A stretch of DNA of 18,359 nt, taken from NCBI GenBank assembly GCA_945873675.1, contig CAMCEP010000021.1, positions 1-18,359 of the forward strand. Reading direction: 5' to 3'. Position 1 is the stretch's first letter, and each line of letters begins with the position of its first letter. The notes beneath the pieces are model-generated. The model did not search any database. It was not told the origin of the DNA and was given only the letters and a program-made list of their open reading frames with translations. The position numbers were made by a program, and so were the translations under genes. Positions 6,629 to 14,032 of the stretch are shown piece by piece. This DNA is from Asaia bogorensis. GTDB lineage: Bacteria > Pseudomonadota > Alphaproteobacteria > Acetobacterales > Acetobacteraceae.

Positions 6629-9191
6629 AGGCGGCAATCGGTGAGCTCAGGCAATCGCGCAGCGAAGACAGCAGCGCATCCCGGTCATATTTTGCGACGT
6701 AATCGGTGAAGCCGGCGTCCCGCCCGCGCGCCACATCTTCAGGTTCAGCGCGTGAGGAAAGAGCAACCAGCGGCAAGCGCATCCAAGCGCCGGAAGCGCG
6801 GACATTGCGGGCGAAGCTCAGCCCATCCATTTCCGGCATTTCGATATCGGAAATCAGCGCTTCGAATTCCACACCCGCGTCACGCAGGCGAAGCGCTTCG
6901 GCTGGGCTTTCCACCGCGGTTACATCAAAGCCTGCTGCGGAAAGCGCTGGCACCACCAGGTGGCGGAAGAAGGGGCTGTCATCAATCAGCAAAAGCCGTG
7001 GCTTATGGCTGGAAGAAGACGCCTTGCGGTCACCGCGGAACCAATCGCCGCCCGCATGTGAAAGCCAATAGACGGTATCAATCACATCCGTGACGCGCTC
7101 GGCAATGACCGCGCTGCCAAGATAGCCCAGCCGATCCGACCCAGGTTGGATCAGCAAGGGTTCTTCGACCACATCCAGGATTTCATCCACCATCAGCCCC
7201 ATGCTGCGCTGACCTTCGGTGAAGACCAGCACCGCCTGACGGCCCGATGCGGGCGCTTCCCAATGCCCAGCAATCGGCACCATGGGCATCAATTGGCCGC
7301 GATACTGCACAACCGGCGTGCCGCCCGACATTTCAATGCGCTCGACCGGAATATCCTCAAGCCGCGCGACCAGCCCTAGCGGTACGGCCTTTGGCGTCTG
7401 ATCCCCGGCACGGAACAACAGCAGCGATGTGCTGGAATCCGAACGGATGCCGCCATTCACGTTCATGGTCTGCTGTTCTTCCACGCGGCCTTCGGCAGTA
7501 ATGCCGGCGCCACGCGCCACGCCATTCGGGTCCAGGATCATGATGACGCTGCCATCGCCCAGAATGGTATTGCCGCTGAACATGGTGATGTGGCGCAGGA
7601 TGGGGGCCACTGGCTTCACCACGATTTCTTCCGTGTCGAACACGCGGTCAACCACAATGCCAAAGACATTGGCGCCCACCTGCATCACAACAACATAACC
7701 CTTAAGGCCACCTACCGGCGCCTCACGCAGCCGCAACAGCGAAGACAGCGACACCAGCGGCAGCAGACGATCACGTAGCCGCAGCACCGGCGCTTCCTTG
7801 ATCATTTCAATGCGCGTATTGCCTTCATGCTCATCCCCCACGCGCACCAATTCCACCACGCCAATCTGCGGAATGGCGAAGCGCTCACCACCCGCCTGCA
7901 CGATCAGCGCCGACACAATCGCCAGCGTCAGCGGAATCTTGATGGTGAAGGTCGTGCCGCGCCCTTCCTTGGACCGCAATTCAATCGTGCCGCCGATGCG
8001 TTCGATATTGGTCTTGACCACATCCATCCCAACTCCGCGGCCGGAGACAGAGGTGATTTGCTGCGCCGTGGAAAAGCCAGGTCGGAAGATGAAGCGCAGC
8101 ACATCATGTTCATTCATCTGCGCGAGTTCAGATTCGGTCGCGAGCCCCTGGGCCAGCACCTTGGCGCGAATCTTCTCAACCGGCAGGCCGCGGCCATCAT
8201 CGCCGATTTCGATGATAATATGCCCACCCTGATGATAGGCATTCAGCAGAATGCGCCCGGTTTCCGGCTTGCCCGCCGCGCGACGATCCGCCGGCCCTTC
8301 CAGCCCATGATCCCCGCTATTGCGCACCATATGCGTGAGCGGATCCTTGATCAGTTCCAGCACCTGGCGGTCCAATTCGGTATCGGCCCCGCGCATCTCA
8401 AGATCAATTTTCTTGCCCAATTCATTTGCCAAATCACGCACCAGCCGCGGCAACTTCGCCCAGGCATTGCCAATCGGCTGCATGCGCGTCTTCATCACCC
8501 CTTCCTGCAATTCGGAAGTGATGTGCGACAGACGCTGCAAGGGCACCGAGATCTGGCTATCGGAAGAAACGCGCGCCAATTGCATGAGCTGATTGCGCGT
8601 CAACACCAATTCACTGACCAGCGTCATCAAATCTTCCAGCACTTCGACAGAAACGCGAATCGTCTGCTGGGCGGTTGCGGATTCGGTCTGCACAGCCTCG
8701 GCCACCGCTTCAGCGGCGCGCGGCGCAACCGGGGCGGGCGCGGCAATAGTGCTGGGCGCCGGGGCGGCTTCCGGTTGGGGCATCGGCGCGGTTTGCATGG
8801 TCACGAATTCTCCTCTGGCAGCAGCATCCAAGGCTGCGATCACGGCCGAATCATCGCCGTCGGGTTCCTGGCCATGCTGCTCAAGCCCCACAACGATTTT
8901 GCGAATGGCGTCCACAGCAGCAAAAATCAGCGTAATGCCTTCAGGGGTGACTTTCAGGCTGCCGTCGCGATAGAGCCCGAGGATGGTCTCGCCGGCATGC
9001 GCCACCTTTTCCAGCCGCGACAGGCCAAGGAAACCGCAGGTACCCTTGATGGTATGTACCTGCCGGAAAACCTCGGCCAGCGTCGGCGCATCATCCGGCG
9101 CGCGTTCAAGGCGCAGCAGCGCCTCATCCACGGCACTCAGGCCTTCATGGGTTTCAGTGAGAAAATCAGCGAGCAAATCGTCCATAACCAT
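6627..9191 (-). CDS. cheA: Hybrid chemotaxis histidine kinase CheA with tandem CheW-like domains and C-terminal receiver
   Basis: CheA autophosphorylates on its HPt histidine under receptor control and feeds CheY and CheB. In order, the 854 residues hold an HPt domain with His46 (QVHTIKGTCGFLGL) and an Ala/Pro-rich linker (about 133-175). A dimerisation helix pair follows (about 176-255), then the HATPase domain. It has the N box HMVRNSGDHG (287-296), G1 IGDDGRGL (329-336), F box FRPGFSTA (369-376) and G2 GRGVGMD (384-390). Next come a CheW-like domain (about 420-560), a second CheW-like domain (about 585-710) and a receiver (731-850). The receiver has Asp737-Asp738, Asp782 and Lys834. No P2 CheY/CheB-docking domain is recognisable. 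The Lys834 context is AKYD rather than KP. The product may begin at ATG 9191 or two codons later at 9185. It follows the chpT-like gene after 69 bases. Confidence 0.95.
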   Translation of the reverse strand: MVMDDLLADFLTETHEGLSAVDEALLRLERAPDDAPTLAEVFRQVHTIKGTCGFLGLSRLEKVAHAGETILGLYRDGSLKVTPEGITLIFAAVDAIRKIVVGLEQHGQEPDGDDSAVIAALDAAARGEFVTMQTAPMPQPEAAPAPSTIAAPAPVAPRAAEAVAEAVQTESATAQQTIRVSVEVLEDLMTLVSELVLTRNQLMQLARVSSDSQISVPLQRLSHITSELQEGVMKTRMQPIGNAWAKLPRLVRDLANELGKKIDLEMRGADTELDRQVLELIKDPLTHMVRNSGDHGLEGPADRRAAGKPETGRILLNAYHQGGHIIIEIGDDGRGLPVEKIRAKVLAQGLATESELAQMNEHDVLRFIFRPGFSTAQQITSVSGRGVGMDVVKTNIERIGGTIELRSKEGRGTTFTIKIPLTLAIVSALIVQAGGERFAIPQIGVVELVRVGDEHEGNTRIEMIKEAPVLRLRDRLLPLVSLSSLLRLREAPVGGLKGYVVVMQVGANVFGIVVDRVFDTEEIVVKPVAPILRHITMFSGNTILGDGSVIMILDPNGVARGAGITAEGRVEEQQTMNVNGGIRSDSSTSLLLFRAGDQTPKAVPLGLVARLEDIPVERIEMSGGTPVVQYRGQLMPMVPIAGHWEAPASGRQAVLVFTEGQRSMGLMVDEILDVVEEPLLIQPGSDRLGYLGSAVIAERVTDVIDTVYWLSHAGGDWFRGDRKASSSSHKPRLLLIDDSPFFRHLVVPALSAAGFDVTAVESPAEALRLRDAGVEFEALISDIEMPEMDGLSFARNVRASGAWMRLPLVALSSRAEPEDVARGRDAGFTDYVAKYDRDALLSSLRDCLSSPIAA

Positions 9192-9260
9192 CCCCAGGGA
9201 ATGTCGTATGGGATGATTATGGGCCAGCGCTTGCGAATAAACCGTAAAGCCCGCGCAGTT

Positions 9261-9908
9261 TCAGACGGGCAATCTCATGATCAATGCGGCGGCAGCCTCA
9301 TTGGGTGGCAGCGCGAGGCTGAGCGAAACATCTGCAGCACCAGCGCTGATGCAAAGCCACAGCGCCAAAGCGTCGCGGCTGGAAATATCAGCCGGAAGGG
9401 CAGCCCCCGCGGCATGGCGCAGCAGCACGGGGCTCCAATTCGCCCCCACACCCAAAGGAAGAATCGTAATTTCGCGTTGCAGATCACCGGCCAGGCGCAC
9501 CACACCGCCGCGCGGCAGGGCCTCACCAGCCACCAAAAGGCCACTCAGCAGCAAAGGCACCATGGTTTCGGATAGCGGAGTCGCTTCCGGCAAATCGCCC
9601 ACTTCAAGATGCGCCCGCCCGCCAGCGATCTGGCCCTTCAGCAAACCAAGCGCGGTGCCCAAGGTGCGCGCTTCCCCACTGCCCAACACCGAACGCCACA
9701 GCAATAAGCGCCGGCGCAGCATATCCGCCGCTTCGCCAGCCAAATCCGCCGCTTCCGGCCCGGCATCATTCAGCATTTCGAGCGCATTGCCGATGGTGCC
9801 TGCCAAGCCGCCCAAATCATGGCAAAGCCTAAGCCCGATCAATCGGGTCAGGCGTAGATGAAGATCGGCGCCTTCGGCGCTATCAGGCTCAGGGGTTACT
9901 TGCGTCAT
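9261..9908 (-). CDS. chpT: ChpT-like histidine phosphotransferase at the head of the che operon
   Basis: ChpT proteins are dimeric histidine phosphotransferases built like a degenerate histidine kinase. In Caulobacter ChpT passes phosphate from CckA to CtrA and CpdR. The 215-residue length fits, since Caulobacter ChpT is about 225. The diagnostic motif is RLCHDLGGLAGTIGNALEML at residues 27-46, with phosphoacceptor candidate His30. The usual motif is RLCHDLxSPxxAIxNGLEL, so His-Asp, the Ile and the Asn are kept while the Ser-Pro pair is replaced by Gly-Leu. The rest is an ATPase-like domain without a clear N or G box, as in the family. It ends 69 bases before cheA on the same strand, and no other promoter space is evident. 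Whether it serves CtrA or the che pathway is open. The gene symbol is by homology and carries that doubt. Confidence 0.8.
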   Translation of the reverse strand: MTQVTPEPDSAEGADLHLRLTRLIGLRLCHDLGGLAGTIGNALEMLNDAGPEAADLAGEAADMLRRRLLLWRSVLGSGEARTLGTALGLLKGQIAGGRAHLEVGDLPEATPLSETMVPLLLSGLLVAGEALPRGGVVRLAGDLQREITILPLGVGANWSPVLLRHAAGAALPADISSRDALALWLCISAGAADVSLSLALPPNEAAAALIMRLPV

Positions 9909-9960
9909 GGGTTGGGACAGTATCCTCTTAAGCCTAGCGAGTTATTAAGAACGAAAGCGG
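9909..9960. promoter_or_regulatory. Divergent promoter region between the chpT-like gene and the DUF3553 gene
   Basis: Only 52 bases separate the two divergent starts. They include a locally AT-rich stretch (9927-9950) with two TTAA boxes at 9928-9931 and 9945-9948. The che operon and the plus-strand block must both be initiated from or near here. No convincing -35/-10 pair or strong ribosome site was found for the minus-strand gene; GAAAG before the plus start is weak. Confidence 0.4.
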
Positions 9961-10143
9961 ATGGTGATGGCATTGATAGAACCTGGCATGCGTGTGCGCC
10001 ACCCGACCGAAGCGGCTTGGGGCCTGGGCCAGGTTCAATCCGTGGTGGGCGAACGCGTCACGGTGAATTTCGAGCATGCCGGCAAGGTATTGATCAATGC
10101 CCGCCTGATTGACCTGATTATCGAGGCACCAGCCGCAAGATGA
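9961..10143 (+). CDS. DUF3553 family small protein
   Basis: The product is 60 residues: a short beta-rich protein with PGMRVRHPTEAAWGLGQVQS and RVTVNFEHAGKVLINARLIDL. This is the conserved WGxGQV...VTVNFEHAGK pattern of the alphaproteobacterial DUF3553 family. It resembles small SH3/CarD-like folds, but no function is established that I can name. No signal peptide or membrane segment is seen. ATG 9961 is used; ATG 9967 would remove two residues. Its TGA overlaps the ATG of the TauE-like gene (ATGA), so the two are translationally coupled. Confidence 0.85.
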   Translation: MVMALIEPGMRVRHPTEAAWGLGQVQSVVGERVTVNFEHAGKVLINARLIDLIIEAPAAR

Positions 10144-10895
10144 CCGACCTGATTGATGCTGCCCTGCCGGTGCTGACCGATTGGCGGCTGCTGGCCGCTG
10201 CCTTCGCCACCGCCATAGCTGGCCTCATGCGCGGCTATGCCGGCTTTGGCACTGCGGTGATCCTGGCGCCGATCTATTCCGTGCTGTGGGGCCCCAAGGC
10301 CGGGGTGCCGGTGATGCTGTTGATGGAACTTATCGTTTCCATCCAATTGCTCCCCAGCGCGCTTAAGGATGCGGATCGGCGTGTGATCCTGCCCATTGGC
10401 GGCACGGCCGCGCTGATGACACCCCTTGGCGCCTATATCCTGATCACCGCGGATGGAGAGGTGCTGCGCCGCGCCATCGGCGCCTTTGTGCTGGTCTTTG
10501 GCGGGCTGCTGCTGTCTGGCTGGCGCTATAACGGGTCCCGACCCCTGCCGCTGAATATGGCTGTGGGGGCGGTTTCCGGCCTGCTCAAGGGCTCCACGGG
10601 CATGTCCGGGCCGCCGGTCATTCTTTACCTGCTGGCGGGGCCGGAGGCGGCCAAGACGCATCGGGCCAATCTGATCCTGTTCTTTTCGGTGATCTCGGTG
10701 ATTTCCGTCTTCCCGCCCCTTTTTCTGGGCCTGATTGACCTATCCGTGCTGATCCGCACTGCCGTGCTGCTGCCCATTATGGTGCTTTGCGTACCCATTG
10801 GGGCGCGGCTTTTCCATGTGGTGCCGCAAAGCTGGTATCGGCCCTTCGCCCTGATTGTGCTGATTGGCGCCGGTTCTATTGCTCTTCTCATCTAA
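10140..10895 (+). CDS. TauE/SafE (TSUP) family membrane permease
   Basis: The 251 residues are almost wholly hydrophobic with about eight transmembrane segments, the usual size and shape of the TSUP family. The two family half-motifs are visible: IAGLMRGYAGFGTAVILAP (26-44) near the N-terminus, and GAVSGLLKGSTGMSGPPV (143-160) at the start of the second half. Members export sulfite, sulfoacetate or other organosulfur anions, and many have unknown substrates. The start overlaps the DUF3553 stop. moaA follows 42 bases later. A sulfite link to molybdenum-cofactor enzymes is possible but the sequence does not show it. Confidence 0.9.
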   Translation: MTDLIDAALPVLTDWRLLAAAFATAIAGLMRGYAGFGTAVILAPIYSVLWGPKAGVPVMLLMELIVSIQLLPSALKDADRRVILPIGGTAALMTPLGAYILITADGEVLRRAIGAFVLVFGGLLLSGWRYNGSRPLPLNMAVGAVSGLLKGSTGMSGPPVILYLLAGPEAAKTHRANLILFFSVISVISVFPPLFLGLIDLSVLIRTAVLLPIMVLCVPIGARLFHVVPQSWYRPFALIVLIGAGSIALLI

Positions 10896-10937
10896 GGGGT
10901 CTTGCACCCGGACCCGCTTCGCCCCCAAATCCCGTCT

Positions 10938-11960
10938 ATGAATGCTGTCGCCCCGCAATCCGCGCCCCTGATGGACCCTTTCGGGCGCCAGGTTTCCTAT
11001 TTGCGCGTCTCGGTCACGGATCGCTGCGATCTGCGCTGCGTCTATTGCATGGCGGAAGACATGACCTTCCTGCCCAAGGCGGAAATCCTGACACTTGAGG
11101 AATTGGAACGCCTCTCGGCCGCCTTCATCGCGACCGGGGTGGACAAGATCAGGCTGACAGGCGGCGAGCCTTTGGTGCGCAAGAATGTGATGTCGCTGAT
11201 CCGGGGCCTGGGGCAGCGGATTGGTCCTGGTGGTTTGCGTGAACTGACCCTCACCACCAATGGCACGCAATTGGTGCGCTATGCGGATGAACTTTTCGCG
11301 GCCGGTGTCAGGCGCATCAATGTCTCGCTCGATACTTTGGATGCGGATGCCTTCGCTGCCGTCACGCGCTGGGGCAAGCTTGAACAGACTTTGGATGGCA
11401 TTTTCGCCGCCAAAGCGGCCGGCCTTGCCATCAAGATCAATGCTGTCGCGCTGAAAGGCGTGAATGAGCATGAATATGACCGCATGATCGCCTGGTGCGG
11501 TGAACATGGCTTTGATCTTTGTTTGATCGAGACGATGCCGATGGGCGATATCACCGGCGATCGCACGGATCAGTATTTGCCCTTGTCGCTGGTGCGCTCC
11601 CGGCTCAAGCAAAACTGGACGCTGGAAGATACGGATTACTCAACGGGCGGCCCGGCGCGTTACATGCGCGTGAAGGAAACCGGCCAGCGGATCGGCTTCA
11701 TCACGCCGATGACGCATAATTTCTGCGAAAGCTGCAATCGCGTGCGGCTGACCTGCACCGGCACGCTGTATATGTGTTTGGGCCAGGATGATGCGGCGGA
11801 ATTCCGCGCCATGCTGCGCGACCACAGCGTTGATGACGCAACGCTCCGCCAAGCGATCCATGAAGCCATTGCCCGCAAGCCCAAGGGCCATGATTTCGTG
11901 ATTGACCGCCGGCACAACCGCCCCGCCGTCGCCCGGCACATGAGTGTGACCGGTGGCTGA
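10938..11960 (+). CDS. moaA: GTP 3',8-cyclase MoaA (molybdenum cofactor biosynthesis)
   Basis: MoaA is the radical SAM enzyme that, with MoaC, turns GTP into cyclic pyranopterin monophosphate, the first step of molybdenum cofactor synthesis. The N-terminal [4Fe-4S] motif CDLRCVYC has Cys30, Cys34 and Cys37. GGEP (75-78) contacts SAM. The second cluster is formed by Cys263, Cys266 and Cys280 (NFCESCNRVR...MC). The protein ends in SVTGG, and the terminal Gly-Gly is functionally important in this family. Length is 340 residues from the ATG at 10938. No good ribosome site precedes it; ATG 10971 (MDPFGRQVSYLRVS) is an alternative, and a TTG at 10902 lies too close to AAGGGG. No other moa/moe gene is in the window. 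The stop lies inside the next gene's start. Confidence 0.95.
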   Translation: MNAVAPQSAPLMDPFGRQVSYLRVSVTDRCDLRCVYCMAEDMTFLPKAEILTLEELERLSAAFIATGVDKIRLTGGEPLVRKNVMSLIRGLGQRIGPGGLRELTLTTNGTQLVRYADELFAAGVRRINVSLDTLDADAFAAVTRWGKLEQTLDGIFAAKAAGLAIKINAVALKGVNEHEYDRMIAWCGEHGFDLCLIETMPMGDITGDRTDQYLPLSLVRSRLKQNWTLEDTDYSTGGPARYMRVKETGQRIGFITPMTHNFCESCNRVRLTCTGTLYMCLGQDDAAEFRAMLRDHSVDDATLRQAIHEAIARKPKGHDFVIDRRHNRPAVARHMSVTGG

Positions 11961-12342
11961 AGCGCTGCAAGGCATCATTGCCGCCCTCACCTTCCCCGGC
12001 CTGCCGGGCTGGACCGGGCTGATCCTGGCGCTGCTGTTGGGCCTTTTGGTGCTCGCTTTCCTTGGCATGCCCTTCGCCGTTTATGGCGTGAAATCGCGGC
12101 TGGAAGCGTTGGAACTGCAACTGGCGGAACTCCGCGCCGAATTACGCCGCGCTGGGCCCAGCACCGCCCCGCGCGCCCAGGTGGAGCAGGATTGGGAAGA
12201 ACCTACGGGCTTCACCCGGCGGGAAGCTGAAATCGGCCCGCGCATGAACCCGCCCGTGCCGCCGCCCGCTGCTTATAGCCCGCCCCCGTTGCGCGAACGC
12301 CGCGCCGAACCCAAGCTTGATTGGCGCCCACCCCGCGCCTGA
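11953..12342 (+). CDS. Hypothetical single-pass membrane protein with coiled coil and proline-rich tail
   Basis: I do not recognise this family. The frame starts with GTG at 11953, overlapping the end of moaA by eight bases, and encodes 129 residues. There is one strong transmembrane segment (about 22-45, LILALLLGLLVLAFLGMPFA in its core). A Leu/Glu/Arg heptad helix follows (KSRLEALELQLAELRAELRR, about 47-66), likely a short coiled coil. The tail is Pro- and Arg-rich, low-complexity, and probably disordered. The predicted topology is a membrane anchor with a cytoplasmic oligomerising region. Base composition and codon third positions look like the neighbours, and the overlap with moaA supports it being real. 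No function is proposed. Confidence 0.7.
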   Translation: MAEALQGIIAALTFPGLPGWTGLILALLLGLLVLAFLGMPFAVYGVKSRLEALELQLAELRAELRRAGPSTAPRAQVEQDWEEPTGFTRREAEIGPRMNPPVPPPAAYSPPPLRERRAEPKLDWRPPRA

Positions 12343-12401
12343 AGCCCCGCCCCCCTTGCGGGCAAGCCCCCGCCCCGGCTTGATGGGGCCATCACATGGT
12401 C

Positions 12402-12406
12402 AGGAG
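12402..12406 (+). promoter_or_regulatory. Shine-Dalgarno deciding the amidase start
   Basis: AGGAG lies seven bases before ATG 12414. It favours that start over the in-frame ATG at 12396, which precedes the site. Confidence 0.75.
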
Positions 12407-12413
12407 TAAGCGG

Positions 12414-13259
12414 ATGCGCGTCAGCGTGATCCAGATGAACCAGGGCAGCGACAAGGCCGCCAATCTGGCGCAGGCCGAAGCGCTGATCGAAGCCGCGATT
12501 GCCGGGGACCGCCCCGGGCTGGTCAGCCTGCCGGAAACCTGGACCAATCTGGGCGGTGGGCGAGACGCCCGCATGGCAGCCGCCGAAGTGCTGCCCTCAC
12601 CGGGGGGCGAAGGCGGTCCGGCTTATGAAATGATGCGCGGCCTGGCGCGCCGGCATGGCATTACCGTGCATGGCGGTTCCATCATCGAAAATGGTGGCGA
12701 GAAGCTGTTCAACACCACGCTGGTCTTCGGCCCTGATGGCGCAGAGATTGCGCGTTACCGGAAGATCCATCTGTTTGACATCACCGCCCCCGACGGTACG
12801 GGTTATCGTGAGAGCGCGCTTTATGGCGGCGGGCGCGATCTGGCGCTGTTTGATGCCGGCGGCACCCGCTTTGCCTGCACCATTTGCTACGATATCCGCT
12901 TTCCGGAATTGTATTTGGCGCTACGGCAAATGGGCGCCGAGGCCATTCTGGTGCCATCCAATTTCACGCTGCAAACCGGCAAGGATCATTGGGAAGCGCT
13001 GCTGCGTGCGCGCGCAATTGATACGCAATGCTGGATCATCGCTGCCGCTTCCTTTGGCCAATATGAAGAACGCGGCGCGCAGCGCAGTGTCTATGGCCAT
13101 TCATTGATTGCTGATCCCTGGGGTCATGTGGTCGCCAAGGCAAGCGACGGCAAAGGCCACGCCACGGCACGCATTGACCAGGCGCTGACGGCACGCGTGC
13201 GGCGCGACATGCCGCTGCTGGAACACCGTGCCGCTGCTCAAGGCTGGCCACGCGCATGA
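12414..13259 (+). CDS. Nit1/Nit2-type carbon-nitrogen hydrolase (probable deaminated glutathione amidase)
   Basis: This is a nitrilase-superfamily amidase of 281 residues. The catalytic triad is expected at Glu41 (LPETW), Lys117 (YRKIHLFD) and Cys158 (TICYDIRFPELY). The combination of RKIHLFD, CYDIRFPELY and VPSNFTLQTGKDHWEALLRARAID (split: VPSNFTLQTGKDHW, EALLRARAID) is characteristic of the Nit branch. Its members hydrolyse deaminated glutathione, a by-product of transaminases, and so act in metabolite repair. Related omega-amidases accept alpha-ketoglutaramate and cannot be excluded. The enzyme should be cytoplasmic. The start follows AGGAG by seven bases. The stop overlaps the NAD kinase start (ATGA). 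Confidence 0.88.
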   Translation: MRVSVIQMNQGSDKAANLAQAEALIEAAIAGDRPGLVSLPETWTNLGGGRDARMAAAEVLPSPGGEGGPAYEMMRGLARRHGITVHGGSIIENGGEKLFNTTLVFGPDGAEIARYRKIHLFDITAPDGTGYRESALYGGGRDLALFDAGGTRFACTICYDIRFPELYLALRQMGAEAILVPSNFTLQTGKDHWEALLRARAIDTQCWIIAAASFGQYEERGAQRSVYGHSLIADPWGHVVAKASDGKGHATARIDQALTARVRRDMPLLEHRAAAQGWPRA

Positions 13260-14032
13260 ACGCCTTCGCGCCCCGCCGCGTTGCCATCCTGGCTGGGCAA
13301 AGCACTGAGGCGCAAAAGGCCCGCGCCGCGCTGGTGGCGCGTTATGGCAGCGCGGCGGAAGAAGAAGCGGATATGGTTGTCGCCCTTGGCGGTGACGGCT
13401 TCATGCTTGAAACGCTGCATCGTTTTCTGCGCCGCGGCCTGCCGGTTTATGGCATGAACAGGGGCAGTGTCGGCTTTCTGATGAATGATTATCGGGAAGA
13501 TGATCTGCCCGCGCGGCTGGCTGCCGCACAAACCGCCATTGTGCATCCTTTGCGCATGGTGGCGCTGCGCGACAATGCGCCATCGGTGGAAGCACTCGCC
13601 ATCAACGAAGTCTCCCTTCTGCGTGAAAGCCGGCAGGCCGCCAAGATACGCATATTGGTGGATGGCAAGGCGCGGCTGCCGGAATTGATCTGCGATGGCA
13701 TTTTGGTGAGCACGCCCGCCGGCAGCACCGCCTATAATCTTTCGGCGCATGGGCCGATTGTGCCTTTGAGTGCGAATCTGCTGCCGCTGACACCGATTTC
13801 CGCCTTTCGCCCGCGGCGCTGGCGCGGCGCGCTGCTGCCTTCTGATGCGACGGTGGTTTTCGATATTCTTGAGCCGGATAAGCGCCCTGTTGCGGCAGTC
13901 GCGGATTACACCGAAGTGCGCGATGTGACGCGGGTTGAGGTGCGCGAGGCACGCGATGTCTCTCTGACCCTGATGTTCGACCCCGATCACGGGCTTTCGG
14001 AGCGCATCATCGCCGAGCAATTCACCGTGTGA
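13256..14032 (+). CDS. nadK: NAD kinase
   Basis: NAD kinase phosphorylates NAD with ATP (or polyphosphate) to NADP. The 258-residue protein is a compact alphaproteobacterial form without an N-terminal extension. The family motifs are present: GGDG at 45-48 (VVALGGDGFMLETL), the NE pair at 117-118 (AINEVSLLR) and the glycine-rich DGILVSTPAGSTAY at 147-160. The start overlaps the amidase stop (ATGA) and its TGA overlaps the GTG of the MFS gene (GTGTGA). It is essential in most bacteria, and its place inside this coupled unit suggests constitutive housekeeping expression. Confidence 0.95.
   Translation: MNAFAPRRVAILAGQSTEAQKARAALVARYGSAAEEEADMVVALGGDGFMLETLHRFLRRGLPVYGMNRGSVGFLMNDYREDDLPARLAAAQTAIVHPLRMVALRDNAPSVEALAINEVSLLRESRQAAKIRILVDGKARLPELICDGILVSTPAGSTAYNLSAHGPIVPLSANLLPLTPISAFRPRRWRGALLPSDATVVFDILEPDKRPVAAVADYTEVRDVTRVEVREARDVSLTLMFDPDHGLSERIIAEQFTV

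Noticed and set aside
6617..6637. Longer cheW from a TTG at 6637
   Set aside because: The strong AGGAGGG lies downstream of that TTG and directly before ATG 6616, which also begins in the normal place for CheW.
7827..9575. Long plus-strand frame of 582 codons opposite cheA and the chpT-like gene
   Set aside because: It is antisense to two well-supported genes, is rich in His, Gln and Arg, has no recognisable domain and spans their intergenic gap. It is a high-GC shadow frame.
9928..9948. Two TTAA boxes upstream of the chpT-like gene, considered as a CtrA site
   Set aside because: The spacer is 13 bases, whereas the full CtrA site has TTAA-N7-TTAA. Without a fitting second half it is not supported.
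12355..12366. CTTGCGGGCAAG palindrome after the membrane coiled-coil gene, as a terminator
   Set aside because: The stem is only four or five base pairs, flanked by C runs that cannot pair with each other, and has no T tract.
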